Shown: positions 33,900 to 44,411, counted from the stretch's first letter. The stretch: DNA of 64,000 nucleotides from Wyeomyia smithii (GCF_029784165.1 NC_073696.1:243086892-243150891), one strand, 5' to 3'. Translations and numbers: made by a program. The notes: generated by a model not told the origin, from the sequence alone.

Positions 33900-35000
33900 A
33901 CTGGTTAATAACCGTAATGTTTTCAGAGTAATATATTCGTGTAGTGAAGAGAGTCCAACTTCCCAAAATAATGCAACCGTTATCAAGAAATTAATATCTA
34001 ACGGGCCAAATGAAATATTTACGAAATTGTTAATCATCTCACATGAGAGCAATTAAAAATGACCCAATTATAATATATTTGTAATTGTCATTTTCGATTT
34101 GGCTGAAACTTTACACAGAGGTTTCTATTGGCTCGAAATATCATTTTATGCTATTTGTAGTTTTTTGAAACACGACTTATTTTTGAGACAGTATCATGTA
34201 ATAATAGTACTGATGGTTACAAATACTTTTGGAGCCAGAACTGTTTGTTTGATCAGTGCGAAAGACGATAATTTTGTCTTTCCGAAAAAAATATGCATGA
34301 TTTAAAAAAAAAGTGTAAAATAAATATTGAAATTTGCCAAACATTTATAGCTGCTAAAAATTGGAGAAATAAAATATAAAAATATGATGAATTTTCCAAA
34401 ACAAAAAAATTTGCATTTGATTATTTTACAGTATATATTTCATTCGGAAGGACGAATTTGCTATCTACGACTTTGCCGGAGAAATTATGACGATCAAACT
34501 AACCGTTTTGGCTCTAAAAATATTGAAAATATCATTACGCACTCGACTCAGGAACTGCTCTTAAAGTTAGATAGGTAACGGTCTCAAAGTTCAAACAGCT
34601 CTTAGTGTTTAGCTAACATTGTGTGGTTTTTGGAGAAAAAATAAGATTTTCAGAAGGTATTGTTCTAAAGCTCAAACTGGAAAAACATGGAAAAATCAAT
34701 AATTTCTTCGAATTCTATCAAGTGAGCTCGAAAGTGCGTCAAAACGTCGCATAGTAATTGCTCGCCGGGTTTTTCACTTTCGCGTTTGCTTGCGGAAAAA
34801 CTTCATTTAAGGGTTTGAAGACTTTAAGCACTTTCGACTTGATGGGGGATGGAGGGTATTTACGACAACCTGGAAAATTGCGGCCTTCAGCAAACTTTTT
34901 CAGAAATTCATGGGCTGTTGTATAATAGCCAAATCAGTGCAGAATTTTACTGCTATGTGGCGCTAATGAGCACAAAACTTGTCATTTTTTAAACTTCATT
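33900..35000. other. AT-rich stretch with dispersed repeat relics
   Basis: The segment 34084-34130 resembles 4900 and 8520 ('gctgaaactttgcac' type). 34668-34860 resembles the foldback at 31451-31655. No gene. Confidence 0.4.
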
Positions 35001-35002
35001 TA

Positions 35003-35232
35003 GGGTAAATTAACCTTTAGGGGACCGTTTTATATTGGTCCACTATGCCTGTCAGATTAACTCAATATTTCTCAACATCAAATCGAAATTTCTCGTGATT
35101 CTGATGCATATTGGCTGGATAAGATGTTTCCCGTTCGAAGTATTCTGGAAATCCCTCGAGTTTTCGCATAAATTGAGTTAATCTGGCGGTGGCCCACTAT
35201 AGGAGAGAGGTTCACTGTAGGTTAATTTATTC
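35003..35232. mobile_element. 230-bp foldback MITE
   Basis: TAAATTAACCT at the left pairs with AGGTTAATTTA at the right. Inner blocks CAGATTAACTCAAT (35055-35068) and ATTGAGTTAATCTG (35172-35185) also pair, with 'ggtccacta'/'gcccactata' blocks between. No coding sequence. The target duplication is unclear. Confidence 0.6.
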
Positions 35233-35365
35233 TATCTCACGGTTCCGACCTGCTAGGACGTTGTGGTGTTCAACGAACTTGTTCAGAAGGTCAATGGCTT
35301 CTGCACGGTGGACAGCTTAGTACTAAATTCCCCCGCTATATGATGCTAGTGTGCATGCAAATCTT

Positions 35366-36126
35366 CAGTGGTGGGCACCGCTAACCGGAAAATTTAGCTC
35401 GATAATCGCTAAACGCTGAACCATAAACCCACATTAGCGGAACTTTCGCTAATCGCTAACTTTTTAATATGTAAATAGTCATATCGCTATATTTATTGCT
35501 CGTGTTTTGTAAGATTTGGACCACTTTGATCTGTTTTCGTTAAACAAACGAAAACAATTACTTTTTAAAGCTATTTACAGTAAGGGGTTCACGAAACGGT
35601 ATTCATATTTGATTTTGTAAAAACAAGAATAACAAAAGTTATTTAGCTTGCATTGAAAATAGATACACTTAGGAATGTTTTCATGAAAATTCAATTATTA
35701 TCTGAATCGAAAAAGTAGAACCAAAGTTGTCATAATTTCAAGCGCATTGCAATTTACCAAAGTTTTTGGTGTGCCAAAAATTCAATCTAGACCTTGTGCT
35801 TGTTCTTCAAAATGCTCCTGTGGCTTGTACGACAACTGGAACTCCATTCTAGGGTAAAAAAACTGACAAAAGTAACTTTCGCAGTAAAGTATGTTCATCT
35901 TTCGAAGCAATTTACGTACGCCATCAGCAATTCACAGTTTTTCCAAATATTTCTATTGTCGCTTCTCCACAAAATTTAGCGAATTAGCGATTAGCGTTTC
36001 GAAGGCCAAAATTTTAGCGACGCTAACAGTTTCGCTAACCAGCTCAAAAATTAGCGAAATCGCTAAATCGCTAACTGAATTTTAGCGTCGCTAATTAGCG
36101 AATTAGCGGAATGGTGCCCACCACTG
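35366..36126. mobile_element. Non-autonomous hAT element, 761 bp, 8-bp target duplication
   Basis: The left terminus is CAGTGGTGGGCACCGCTAA and the right terminus is the inverse ..GGTGCCCACCACTG. CAAATCTT flanks it exactly on both sides (35358-35365 and 36127-36134). CAG-starting short TIRs with an 8-bp duplication define hAT. Both subterminal zones are packed with GCTAA/TTAGCG motifs (at least ten between 35950 and 36115), likely transposase-binding repeats. No transposase gene is present. Confidence 0.92.
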
Positions 36127-36134
36127 CAAATCTT

Positions 36135-37030
36135 CGTATTTATTTTTTTCAATTTATCGTGCGATTCTTACTACCCAGAAAATTGCGGTCTTCGGCTTGT
36201 GCCACCTGTGCACAGTAGTCCAAAAAGGCGAAACGTGGATTTTAATTCCATAGCGCCTTGTAGGTTCCATTTGTTCCAATTTGTTCCATTTGTTCCAAAA
36301 CTCATTTTAGAGTACGGCGAGTGTATGTTACAGTAGGTTTTCATATATTAAATATACTAACTTTTTTGAGTTAAGAGATAGCGGAATGGTTCATTTGGCA
36401 AAGTTTTAGAACGTGTAAAAATATGAAGCTTCGCTAATCATACAAATTTCTTATCTTCATTGGGTACAGAGGTACAGAGTATGAATATGAATGAATATGA
36501 AAGTTACCTAAAATTTAGTTTTTTCGTTCGTAACTTTTGTTAGTTGCATTTCACAAGAAAACGTTGTTCTGAAGAAGCCTTTGTGCATAAAAAAACACAC
36601 GTTTTTGTTGAATACCACATATTCCCAGGATTTTTCCTCACAAAGTTATAGCATGTTTTAGCTTATTTTTTGATAACTTCAAGAACGTATAAGGTAAAAA
36701 GGGGTGAGTGGAATCATGATGTCAATACTTTTTCTCGAAGTAGAGCTCGAGTACTCAGAACTGTTATTAGTTTCATCTGTCCCAAAGCACCCAAGCGCGA
36801 AAAAAATGCTTAAATTAAATCCGCGTGGAAAACTCTATTTGCCAATGGTTTTTAATAATTTCTGCTAAACACTCACGTAATAGAATATATGTTATTCTTC
36901 TGTTATTTCCACCTGCGAATCGAGCTGAATATCAAGGAAAAATATAAAAAGGTTAGGTGAAATCAGTGAATGTTCAGTCATTGGATTAAGAAACCTTTCT
37001 GGACATTCTAAATAGGCGATTTAAACACGG
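36135..37030. other. AT-rich stretch, one candidate element end
   Basis: GCACAGTAGTCCAAAAAGG at 36209 resembles the start of the 28531 element, but no matching inverted end was found. 'aattgttcca' is repeated near 36270-36300. No gene. Confidence 0.4.
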
Positions 37031-37034
37031 AAAA

Positions 37035-37205
37035 CCAATTAAACATGCCGCGTAGAAAACGACTTTTTATAAAAAACTGCGTATAAAGCAACCGCGTAAA
37101 TTCCGAAATCCGCGTTAAAAACACGTAAATGCCGAAGTTCGTGTGAGAAAAAACGCGAAAACTCCGAAGCCAGCGTAAAAACCACGTAAAAACCGTGTAA
37201 AAAAC
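37035..37205 (+). repeat. Degenerate short tandem repeat (GCGTAAAAA type)
   Basis: Motifs of 12-20 bp such as 'ccgcgtaaattccgaa', 'ccgcgttaaaaacacgtaaa' and 'cagcgtaaaaaccacgtaaa' recur eight or more times. The opposite strand is open for 76 codons because of the repeat. Confidence 0.6.
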
Positions 37206-37287
37206 CTTAATGTGAGTGTAATTTTCTGAGCAAAACATGACTTTTTTAAAATTTAAATCATTGTTCTTCGATTTTAAAATGAAGAAT

Positions 37288-37345
37288 TGAAATCGCTACA
37301 ATGACAGTTGGTATATGGGCGAACTGTCATTATAGCGACTTCGAG
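37288..37345. repeat. Short hairpin, TGACAGTT arms
   Basis: AATCGCTACAATGACAGTT and AACTGTCATTATAGCGACTT are complementary with two mismatches around a 12-nt loop. It could be the core of a very small MITE. A small-RNA precursor is possible but unsupported. Confidence 0.55.
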
Positions 37346-37547
37346 CAGCTTTAATTCGTGATTTGAAAATTGAATGACAACGGAAGAAGTTTTTTGAAAA
37401 TCACGTTTCGCTTTTTTTTCTCTGTGTGGACTCATCACTGCGACCAGAGACATTTTGATCTATTGTAACATTGCCCTTTTCTGTACTCCGCACTATATAT
37501 TATTGGCAGTATCACTATTGAAGTGAATGATACGCTTTTCATTTATA

Positions 37548-38060
37548 TTCGTGCTTGTGTGTGAGAGTTTACCCTTTCGTTTCAAGCTTACTGCTCTACT
37601 TTACCGAGCCTCTTTTCTATCCTACCAATATCGCCAAATTACAATTACCTGAACTAAGGCTACACCTAACGTTCCTTTCTGGCCAGGGTTATTCTAAGAG
37701 GGACTTATTATGTCAAGAGGAGGGCGACATATCGAAACCTCGTTACTTGTGCCTATACAAATATTTCTGAGATCAGTTTTATTATAAGAAGGACTTATTT
37801 TGTCAAGAGGAAGGAGTCTTATCGAGACCTCGTTCCTCCTCCAACACCGCGTCACAACCACAATTCCCTGAAGAGGCAATCAATGTTTCACCTCTGGTCA
37901 GTTTTATTAAAAGTAGGACTTATATTTTTGTCAAGAGGAAGAAGTCTTATCGAAACCTCGTTCCTCCAGCCAAGATCGCGCCATAATAACAATTCTTTGA
38001 AGAGAACTATTATACGTTACTCAGAACAGTTCTATTATAATAGGGACTTTTTTTTGTTAG
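37548..38060 (+). repeat. Dispersed repeat B, copy 2, with internal tandem units
   Basis: It begins like 27990-28210. From 37691 on, units of about 90-125 bp recur: 'agggacttattatgtcaaga', 'aaggacttattttgtcaaga' and 'taggacttatatttttgtca', each followed by 'tatcgaaacctcgtt' and 'caattc..tgaagag'. The last unit runs into the TA-flanked MITE at 38082. Confidence 0.65.
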
Positions 38061-38081
38061 GATGAAAGTCAGCAAGGGTTA

Positions 38082-38401
38082 GGCTGACCAGATTTTCTAG
38101 GGATAAAAACGGGACAATTGGGTTCAAAAAACGGGACACATGATAAGATTGATTTTTGAAAATGTTTACCAACCAAACAAATCAACTTTCAATCGCGAAA
38201 GCACAAAACGTACTCAGTAATATTAGAAAATCCTGGCTGCTTGGAAACTTATTTTCCGTTTGGGGAAATTTCAATGCAAAGCTCTATTTAGGATTTTTCA
38301 AGGAGTATCTGAAAACGGTACAAAATGGCAAAAAGACGGTATGGTTAAAAACAGTCGAAAAAACGGTACTGTCCCGTTCAAAACGGTACGTCTGGTCAGC
38401 C
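38082..38401. mobile_element. 320-bp MITE with TA target duplication
   Basis: GGCTGACCAGA (38082-38092) and TCTGGTCAGCC (38391-38401) are perfect inverted ends, each flanked by TA (38080-38081 and 38402-38403). The inside carries 'aaaacgggacaattgggtt' and 'ggtactgtcccgttcaaaac' as subterminal inverse relatives. TA choice fits Tc1/mariner-type mobilisation. An open frame in it (38156-38404) is not a gene. Confidence 0.8.
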
Positions 38402-38404
38402 TAG

Positions 38405-38565
38405 CAAGAGTACTATAGAATTCAGCTTGAAGGAAGGGTATGTAGAATAAACCTATGCTCAAAGTCCTTTGACAACCAAATGGCCTGATTCTACTAAGAT
38501 TCGAACCCACGACCACTCGCTTATCAAAGCGGACTCTGTAACCTTGCGGCTACGAAGCTCTCAAT
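38405..38565 (-). mobile_element. tRNA-like SINE on the minus strand
   Basis: The minus strand reads GTAGCCGCAAGGTTACAGAG as A-box region and GTGGGTTCGAATCTTAGTAG with a B box (GGTTCGAATCT) about 35 bp on, the spacing of an internal Pol III promoter. The downstream body includes 'ccatttggttgtcaaaggac'. No tRNA is intact: the acceptor stem does not close. Confidence 0.55.
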
Positions 38566-38569
38566 ACAG

Positions 38570-38900
38570 AAGGATATGTTCCATTGCGTTTGATTTCACT
38601 TCCGAGACTTCAAGCGTTTCGCAGGTGTTTGAAGTTTTTGTGGGTTTTGTCGGGGTTCCTCTCGTATTTGCGAAGATACTTTCAGGACATGTGCAGATTT
38701 TTACAGAAATTCGCCTTAGTTTTCGAACCACGAATAGATTTTTTCCAGATTTCAAGCGAATGCTTCCGGTTGCAGACATTTGCCAAAAACACCTGGCGTC
38801 TCTGGTCTCATGTGTGTATTGAAATCGGGATATTTCCTAGTGTTTTTATGCTTCCTATTTTAATACATTTTTTATGCGTTTGCTTCTAGCGTTAAGTGAA
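38570..38900. other. Unrecognised stretch before the LOA-type LINE
   Basis: Two overlapping plus-strand frames (38469-38822 and 38584-38889) show no motif. They are probably chance in a locally stop-poor segment. Confidence 0.35.
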
Positions 38901-39190
38901 ATTTCCCGTAGATACACTGACAAACGGGGGTGGCCGTGTTGGATTGTTTTTGTTTCCTTTGACCTGTGTATCGTCGTATCTCGTTATTTTGATTTTTCCA
39001 CTTTTTGCCGATAACGTTTGTGATTGTCAGTGGGTTTCAGGGTTTGGTAAGGAAGAAGATGTGTGAACGTATGAATGATCTGCTTGGATGACTTTCTTTC
39101 CTGTAGGAGACTGAACCACTGCGACCATTGGTGTAGATCTATTGTGGTATGCTCCGCCTAAGTCGAGGTGCATTTAATTTCGGCGCATAA

Positions 39191-39525
39191 CTATTCTTGA
39201 GTTGATGTCCAATTTTGATTTGCACGTGTATCCCAGTCAGGTATCACAATTCGAATGAAGTGTAATATCTGAAAAGGGCTTTCGTTCCAGATTTCAGGTG
39301 GACTTAGGAATCCTTTACCGAGGATACGCAGTCTGCGTTGTATTATTACTATGCATTCGCAAAGTAGGTGTTCAGAGGTTTCATTCTTGAGTCCGCAGGA
39401 GCGGCATTTCTCGTCATTGAGGTTGCCCATCTTCTTCAGATGGTACTTACTCGGACAGTGACCAGTGAAAAGTCCTGTTATCGTACTTAGGTCTTTTTTA
39501 TTGAGCCTAAGTAGCCATGGTTTTT
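39191..39525 (-). pseudogene. C-terminal tail of LOA-type ORF2 (CCHC-like finger)
   Basis: The frame is uninterrupted: KDLSTITGLFTGHCPSKYHL, then CRSCGLKNETSEHLLCEC (CX2CX8HX3C, with one further Cys two residues on), then a hydrophobic/aromatic end LSPPEIWNESPFQILHFIR. This tail follows RNase H in such elements. It is well preserved compared with the rest of the copy. Confidence 0.7.
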
Positions 39526-39659
39526 GCGTAGTTTGGTTTTATAAATTTTTTTGATTGCCGTAAACCAGATACAGCATTCCAATTTTTACTTATGACCATG
39601 CTCTCCCACTCATCTAGACTATTTTTAAAGCTCTAGATGAGACGCCACAGAAGGGTTCT

Positions 39660-40434
39660 GGTCCTATAAAATTTTCAGAAAGCCTTGTCTTGCTAGTGAG
39701 TCGGCCTTTTCATTGCCTTCAATTCCGCAGTGTCCTGGTACCCAGTATAGTAAAACCTGGTTTTTTGTGCTAGCTTCCGAAGTGAAAGAATGCATTCCCA
39801 CACTAGTTTTGATTTGCAAATGGGTGCTTTAGATATTTGCGTGTCTGTAATTTCTCTTTAGACAGATTATGCACATTCCATGATTGCGTATATTTCAGCT
39901 TGAAAGACTGTTGGCCAGTTTCCCATAGAGATATATTCATTTATTCCTGGCCCGGTGATGCCAGCTCCGGTGGCTTTATTTATTTTTGAACCATCGGTGT
40001 AAAAGATTATTGAGCCCTGTCGAACTGCTGGACCTCCTGTTTCCCACGATTCCCGTTCGGTCACAATGATTTTATAGGGAGTGTCGAAATTTGGCTTATT
40101 TTCCAGCCAGTCTTCGTTTCTCACTATAAGTTCGTTTATAAGAAAATTTTTCAGTATTTTGATGTGACCTGTTAGATTTTCGTCTAGAAAGTTTTTGTGA
40201 CGGGTCAGCCTTAGGGCACTCTTTACCGCCTCAAGTTGCACCGTTTGATGAAGTGGAAGGAAATGACAAATTGCTTCCAAAGATTTCGTCGGAGTACTTC
40301 TCATAGCTCCGCAAATAAATACGCAAGCTAGCCTTTGTAGTTTGCCTAACTTTGTTTGAGCGGCCGTTTCATTAGTTTTTGGCCACCACACTAGCGAGGC
40401 ATTGCTGAGTCTTGGTATAATTATTTTTTAAGCC
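39660..40434 (-). pseudogene. RT thumb and RNase H domain of LOA-type ORF2
   Basis: The frame 40391-39867 runs from the thumb region (LGKLQRLACVFICGAMRSTP, then ICHFLPLHQTVQLEAVKSAL) into RNase H with IIFYTDGSKI (first catalytic Asp), GAGITG and VFQAEIYAIME (catalytic Glu). A stop follows ECA. Shifted reading gives QVLLYWVPGHCGIEGNEKAD, the last RNase H motif with its His and Asp. The catalytic residues therefore persist although the frame is broken. Confidence 0.8.
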
Positions 40435-40593
40435 CCAGTTTTTACCAGTGGTTCTGCTACACACCCACAGAGCGCTAGTTGCCTTCTTGATTGCATTTTC
40501 AATGTGTGTGTTCCAGTTTAATTTATGATCAAGCCATATTCCTAGAAACTTAGTTTCAGTAGATGTGTTCAGATCAGGGCCATCGAGCCGTAA

Positions 40594-40850
40594 TTACTTT
40601 ATTGTGTATTTCCTCCTTCGTGTGGAGGGAATAAAAGTTGTTTTCGAAGGAGTTATAGAAAAACCCTCTGTCCTGCACCATTTCAGTGCGAAATTTAAGG
40701 CCGATTGCATACGGTTGGATATAACGCAATCGAATTTTCCTCTGACAATAATTACTATATCGTCAGCAAAACCGATCACCTCTGAGCCCCTTTCCATCAG
40801 GATTATCAAAAGGTCGTCAACAACTAATGACCAGAGCAAAGGGTTAAGTC
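40594..40850 (-). pseudogene. RT catalytic segment (FADD box) of LOA-type ORF2
   Basis: NPLLWSLVVDDLLIILMERG is followed by VIGFADDIVIIV, which holds the catalytic FADD pair, and then ALKWCRTEGFSITPSKTTF. The preceding half of RT is absent. At about 40850 the sequence joins directly to endonuclease text in another frame, so an internal deletion fused the two. Confidence 0.8.
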
Positions 40851-41152
40851 TAGGACTTCCTGTCGTATAGCGTTGATGAAGGTTGGGTTATTACCTCTAT
40901 TACATATCTCAATGTTGTTAGTTAGTATGTAATCTAACAGGCACTCACCTCTTTTGTTTATGTTGGCACTTTCCCATACGGTGTGATAGGCGTTCGCGTC
41001 GCAACCAATGATAAAAAGTTTATTTTTTTTTGCAGTAGTTTATTAAATCCGCAACTTCGTGTGGAGGGGCTTCATTTTGTTCCCCTGGAAAATAAGCTGA
41101 GGCGACAATAATTTTTGTTATTCCTCTGGCCGTTGGAACTTGGAGTTGTATT
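40850..41152 (-). pseudogene. Endonuclease fragment of LOA-type ORF2
   Basis: VPTARGITKIIVASAYFPG is followed, after an A-run frameshift (near 41020), by LFIIGCDANAYHTVWESANI and RGECLLDYILTNNIEICNRG. GCDANAHH and RGExLLxxI are conserved in LINE endonucleases. The C-terminal SDH motif is lost in the deletion at about 40850. Confidence 0.75.
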
Positions 41153-41512
41153 GTTTTTTTTTTTTTTTTTACTCTCGCTTATTTTCCGTCGGTCTAGCTC
41201 CGCCACTGTTGTGGCCAATCCTCGACGCCCAGGGAGGCGACTCCACACCCAGGACCCTAACTCACGACCCGTTTATTAACGGACCGGCGCCAACGGCTTT
41301 ACTTCCTCATGCGATGGAAGGCGTGATCCCAGAGATTTTTCGCCTCAGAAAATCTCCCGGTGTCGGCTAGGATTGAATCTAGACCAGTTTAGGTTAATTG
41401 TGAGTGGATCACGCCACCTCACAACCATCGACACCTATGTCGGCGGTGGGATTCGAACCCAGGCGTCGAGCGTGGTTGGCGGAGACGTTACCAACCGCAC
41501 TAGGCCCCCGCT
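41152..41512 (-). mobile_element. tRNA-derived SINE inserted in the LOA-type LINE
   Basis: The minus strand begins GCGGGGGCCTAGTGCGGTTG, with A box TAGTGCGGTTGGTAACG and B box GGTTCGAATCCC about 40 bp later, then a body of about 270 bp and an A-run (the T-run at 41153-41172). It separates two endonuclease pieces (41513-41560 and 40850-41152). The element is longer than the SINE at 17825 and of a different family. The target duplication is too short to be sure. Confidence 0.8.
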
Positions 41513-41562
41513 CTGTTGCTCCTTTTGCGTGATGTAGATTCACTTGCATAAATTTAATTATT
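41513..41562 (-). pseudogene. Start of the LOA-type endonuclease
   Basis: The minus strand reads FMQVNLHHAKGATE, the conserved first strand of LINE endonucleases (KxxQxNLxHxKxA). The SINE follows directly. After the SINE the reading resumes about 60 residues later in the domain, so part was also lost. Confidence 0.65.
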
Positions 41563-42870
41563 TTAGGCATTGCTTATTTTATTTTCAGGGTCATTGTGAT
41601 CCCTCAGATCGGATTGACGAACCTTGTGCTCTGTATGGCATCTTCTAGAGGTACCTTCACCGACATTTTCAGGTACCCTCTGCGCCTGTGGGTTGCTTGC
41701 TGCAGGTTCGGCTTTTTTATCCGATCTGGGTTTTTTGTTAACCCATCTGTCTGTATGTTGAGGATTCTTCTTTTCAGCTTCTCTGCTACCCTCACTACGT
41801 GGTTGGAGGACTACTTCTTGGTTTTCCTCCATTTGTTCCAATCCTGGGTCGACTACTTCTTCGCATTCAGGATTCCTGAGCCAATGGTTAGCCCCAAGTT
41901 TTCTTGCAAAAATGTGCCCGAATTTGAAGTTCAATTTCATTCCCCAGTTTGTAGTTTTACGCGCCGAAGTATCATCAACGGACAATACCAGTATGGCGTG
42001 TTCTTTGATTGTGCTGCGCTTCAAGATTCGCCAGGCATCAGTAATTATATCGTTCTGGCTTTCCACTAACGCCAGAATGGCGTTATTTTCGTTTGCAGCA
42101 CTTTTTGGGAAAAGTACCGACATGATTTCCGGTTTAGGTATCCTCTTCTCATCTACCGCAGTTAGATCAGCTGTTTCCCAGGGTTTTAGATTCGGAATTA
42201 TGGTCTTCAGCCAATTTGCCGTGTATTAGTCTTGACGGCCAATGACCATTAATCCGGATTTGAATTTGCAGCTGGCAAATTTAGGCTTCAATCGTTCCTT
42301 CCTCTGCTCTATTACTTTATTTAATATGGACTGTTCGATAAGTTCCAGATTAACCGTAGTAAAGTCAGTGTTAGGGTAGTTTTTTGGTAAAATGCCTATT
42401 CTTATAAGCTAAACGGCTTCGCTGTAGGTTGCGGGGGCATTAGTCCTGAAGCTTGGTCCTTTTCTTGTCCCAGACCAACTGGATCTAACTGCCTCTAACC
42501 TGCTGTTCACCGATATAGTAGGACGTTCGCAATCTCTCTTCCTTTTGGGCAGAGGATTATTATCACTACTGTATGATGTATTCAGCTGTCTTGGTCTTTT
42601 AGCAGTCACCGGTTGAGCGGTAATTGCTTGTGACATAGCCGATGGATTTCGCGCTAAAATACGCGCCTCTTCTTCTCCGTAGCCTTGGTTCTGTAATTTC
42701 TTAAACCGTTTCCTAGCTGAACCACATAGGTACTGTCTCTTACGACTTTCGAAGAGGAACGTAGAGATCTCCTCCTCTTTCGTCGTTGCATTACCTTTGG
42801 TCTCGCTCACGGAAGGGCATAGAAAATTTGACGGGATTTCATAAGGGACTTTTATTTCCTCGCCGGTCAC
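41563..42870 (-). pseudogene. ORF1 of the LOA-type LINE, interrupted
   Basis: The first part (42870-42409) starts MTGEEIKVPYEIPSNF and carries basic stretches (KRPRQLNTSYSS, PLPKRKRDCER), typical of a nucleic-acid-binding ORF1. A TAG or TAA stop at 42409 and another near 42225 interrupt it. The remainder (42123-41563) starts MSVLFPKSAANENNAI and continues through NWGMKLNFKFGHIFARK to a basic, hydrophilic end. No zinc knuckles are visible in what remains. The plus-strand frames here are shadows. Confidence 0.65.
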
Positions 42871-43127
42871 TACATCACCATCGCCTTAGATGACTTTATG
42901 TGGCGAATGATTGTAGAAGGGAGCGACGAAAGGGCTCTGGTAGCACGCCTTTCGTCAGCACATGTGAGTTGTTTTGTTCATCAGTTTTTTTGCTGATGCT
43001 GGCTGTAGAGACGCTCGAAATGCAACAATTCCAATGGATTCACTAAAATAAGTACGAATTATTTTTCCTGCTGTTTTTTCCGATCCTCATCATACATTCT
43101 TTATGATGTTAACGTTCGTGGTTGTGG

Positions 43128-43180
43128 TAGATACGTGAACGTGTGGATGATTTGTTTGGATGACTTTACTGCCGGTACCC
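43128..43180. repeat. 50-bp block shared with the LOA-type 3' end
   Basis: 'gtgaacgtgtggatgatttgtttggatgactttactgcc' type sequence matches 39061-39110 ('gtgaacgtatgaatgatctgcttggatgactttctttcc') in the same orientation, on the far side of the LINE. Confidence 0.55.
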
Positions 43181-43214
43181 GGATAACTGGCCCATAATGA
43201 AAAACAACATGTTG

Positions 43215-44199
43215 ACTGCCGTTCTACGCATAGTTGTCCCATGTTACTTTTGGTCGATTTTCGTTTTTTATCACCAATGAGTCTATTTTTATGTATATTT
43301 TTGAAAAACTTTCAAAAATAATATTGTTTGTTCCGAAAGTCTTGAAAAACCATACCAAATCTGTTTGTCCCATCGATGATTTTCTTCACATATTTGTCCC
43401 ACTAGATTTTTTCTATTCTAATCGATCCCACTAATCACTAATTCTCATATTTACAACTTGGGAAGTGCTACAGAGCAATAAAAACTTCTCCTCACAACGT
43501 TTGGCTACATTACGGGTGTCAGAAATTCGGTACCGAAAATCACTTTGCTTGATTATTTAAATGCGGTACGTTCATATCTTTGTTCCGAATACCTAAACAT
43601 TGTGTGCTGGTTTGTAATCTTAATGCCTTTCCTTTTCGAGCATAAGAAGATAAACGCATGAGATTCATACTAATTGAAAGTTATGAGAACTATCTTTTGT
43701 GTGATGAAAACCTAACAACGTTCAAATATGGGCAATCTGAAAAAACAATTCCCCTTTGTAATTGTAAGTCATCTGATACTTATTCAATTAACTAAACTTT
43801 CATCTCGACTATCATCACCTGCTTATAAAGACAACACGATTAGCGTGATCATTTTCGTGAAAAGTTAAACAGCCTTGTATCCCCAAAACGAACCTTGTAT
43901 TGGGAAACATCGAATGCACGTGGTGGGACTGATATGCGTAGAAATTACCTATTGGAAGGCAAATTTCTCGGCATTATTGTCCCAGTGGGTATTTTTATGG
44001 AAAAGAGCGTTAAACCGCAGAACATTCAACTAGATTTATTGAAAACACTCTATTGCAAGGTAAAACTGCTTAAAAACCCGTGACTGCATTTGTCACATTG
44101 GCGCAATGCGTAAAAGCATTGTAAAACTTTAAAACTTTAACATCGTTTTTCTCGTTTGCATGATTTGGAACATGGGACAAGTATGCGTAGAACGGCAGT
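43215..44199. mobile_element. 985-bp element with about 31-bp near-perfect TIRs
   Basis: The left end is ACTGCCGTTCTACGCATAGT and the right end inverted is ACTGCCGTTCTACGCATACT. The match continues as TGTCCCATGTT, with one mismatch in 31 bases. If the termini are CTGCCG.../...CGGCAG, the flanks are TTGA on both sides, a possible 4-bp target duplication. There is no coding sequence. Several solo ends of the same type occur downstream (44361-44411, 44583 and 44743-44771). Confidence 0.8.
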
Positions 44200-44360
44200 T
44201 GAGAAAACGGCGATTTAATATTATCCGTGAATTTTGGGATATCCAGCAATTACATCCAGAACCAATGACCAAAACAGTTTCATGACAGCACAAGTTTATC
44301 GTTGAGAACATGGATGGAATTGGTTTTTCGTTAAATAACATTGAAAAAAAAAAGACAGAA

Positions 44361-44411
44361 TGGGACAAAATATGCGGGTACCTTTCAAAAGTACTCGCAT
44401 ATTTTGTCCCA
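44361..44411. repeat. Perfect-type hairpin of the TGGGACA family
   Basis: TGGGACAAAATATGCGGGTA pairs with the inverse TACTCGCATATTTTGTCCCA around a short loop. This looks like two element ends joined head to head, or a very small derivative. The T-GGGACA end recurs at 44614 and 44745. Confidence 0.7.

Larger units (their letters stand above)
38900..43060 (-). mobile_element. LOA-type LINE with RNase H, internally deleted, interrupted by a SINE
   Basis: The minus strand gives, in order: a leader (about 42900-43060), ORF1 (42870 to about 41563), endonuclease pieces (41560-40850), RT (40850-39880), RNase H (about 39990-39660) and a cysteine-containing tail (39520-39191). The combination endonuclease-RT-RNase H points to the LOA/I group; Lian elements of Aedes are LOA members. 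A middle piece of endonuclease and the first half of RT are missing. The 3' end (38900-39190) shares a 50-bp block with 43128-43180. Confidence 0.7.

Noticed and set aside
38405..38565. Possible functional tRNA gene
   Set aside because: B-box text is good but the acceptor stem does not pair and a SINE body follows.
41596..42229. Plus-strand frames of 157 and 105 codons
   Set aside because: They are antisense to the LOA-type ORF1, which has the family-like basic segments.
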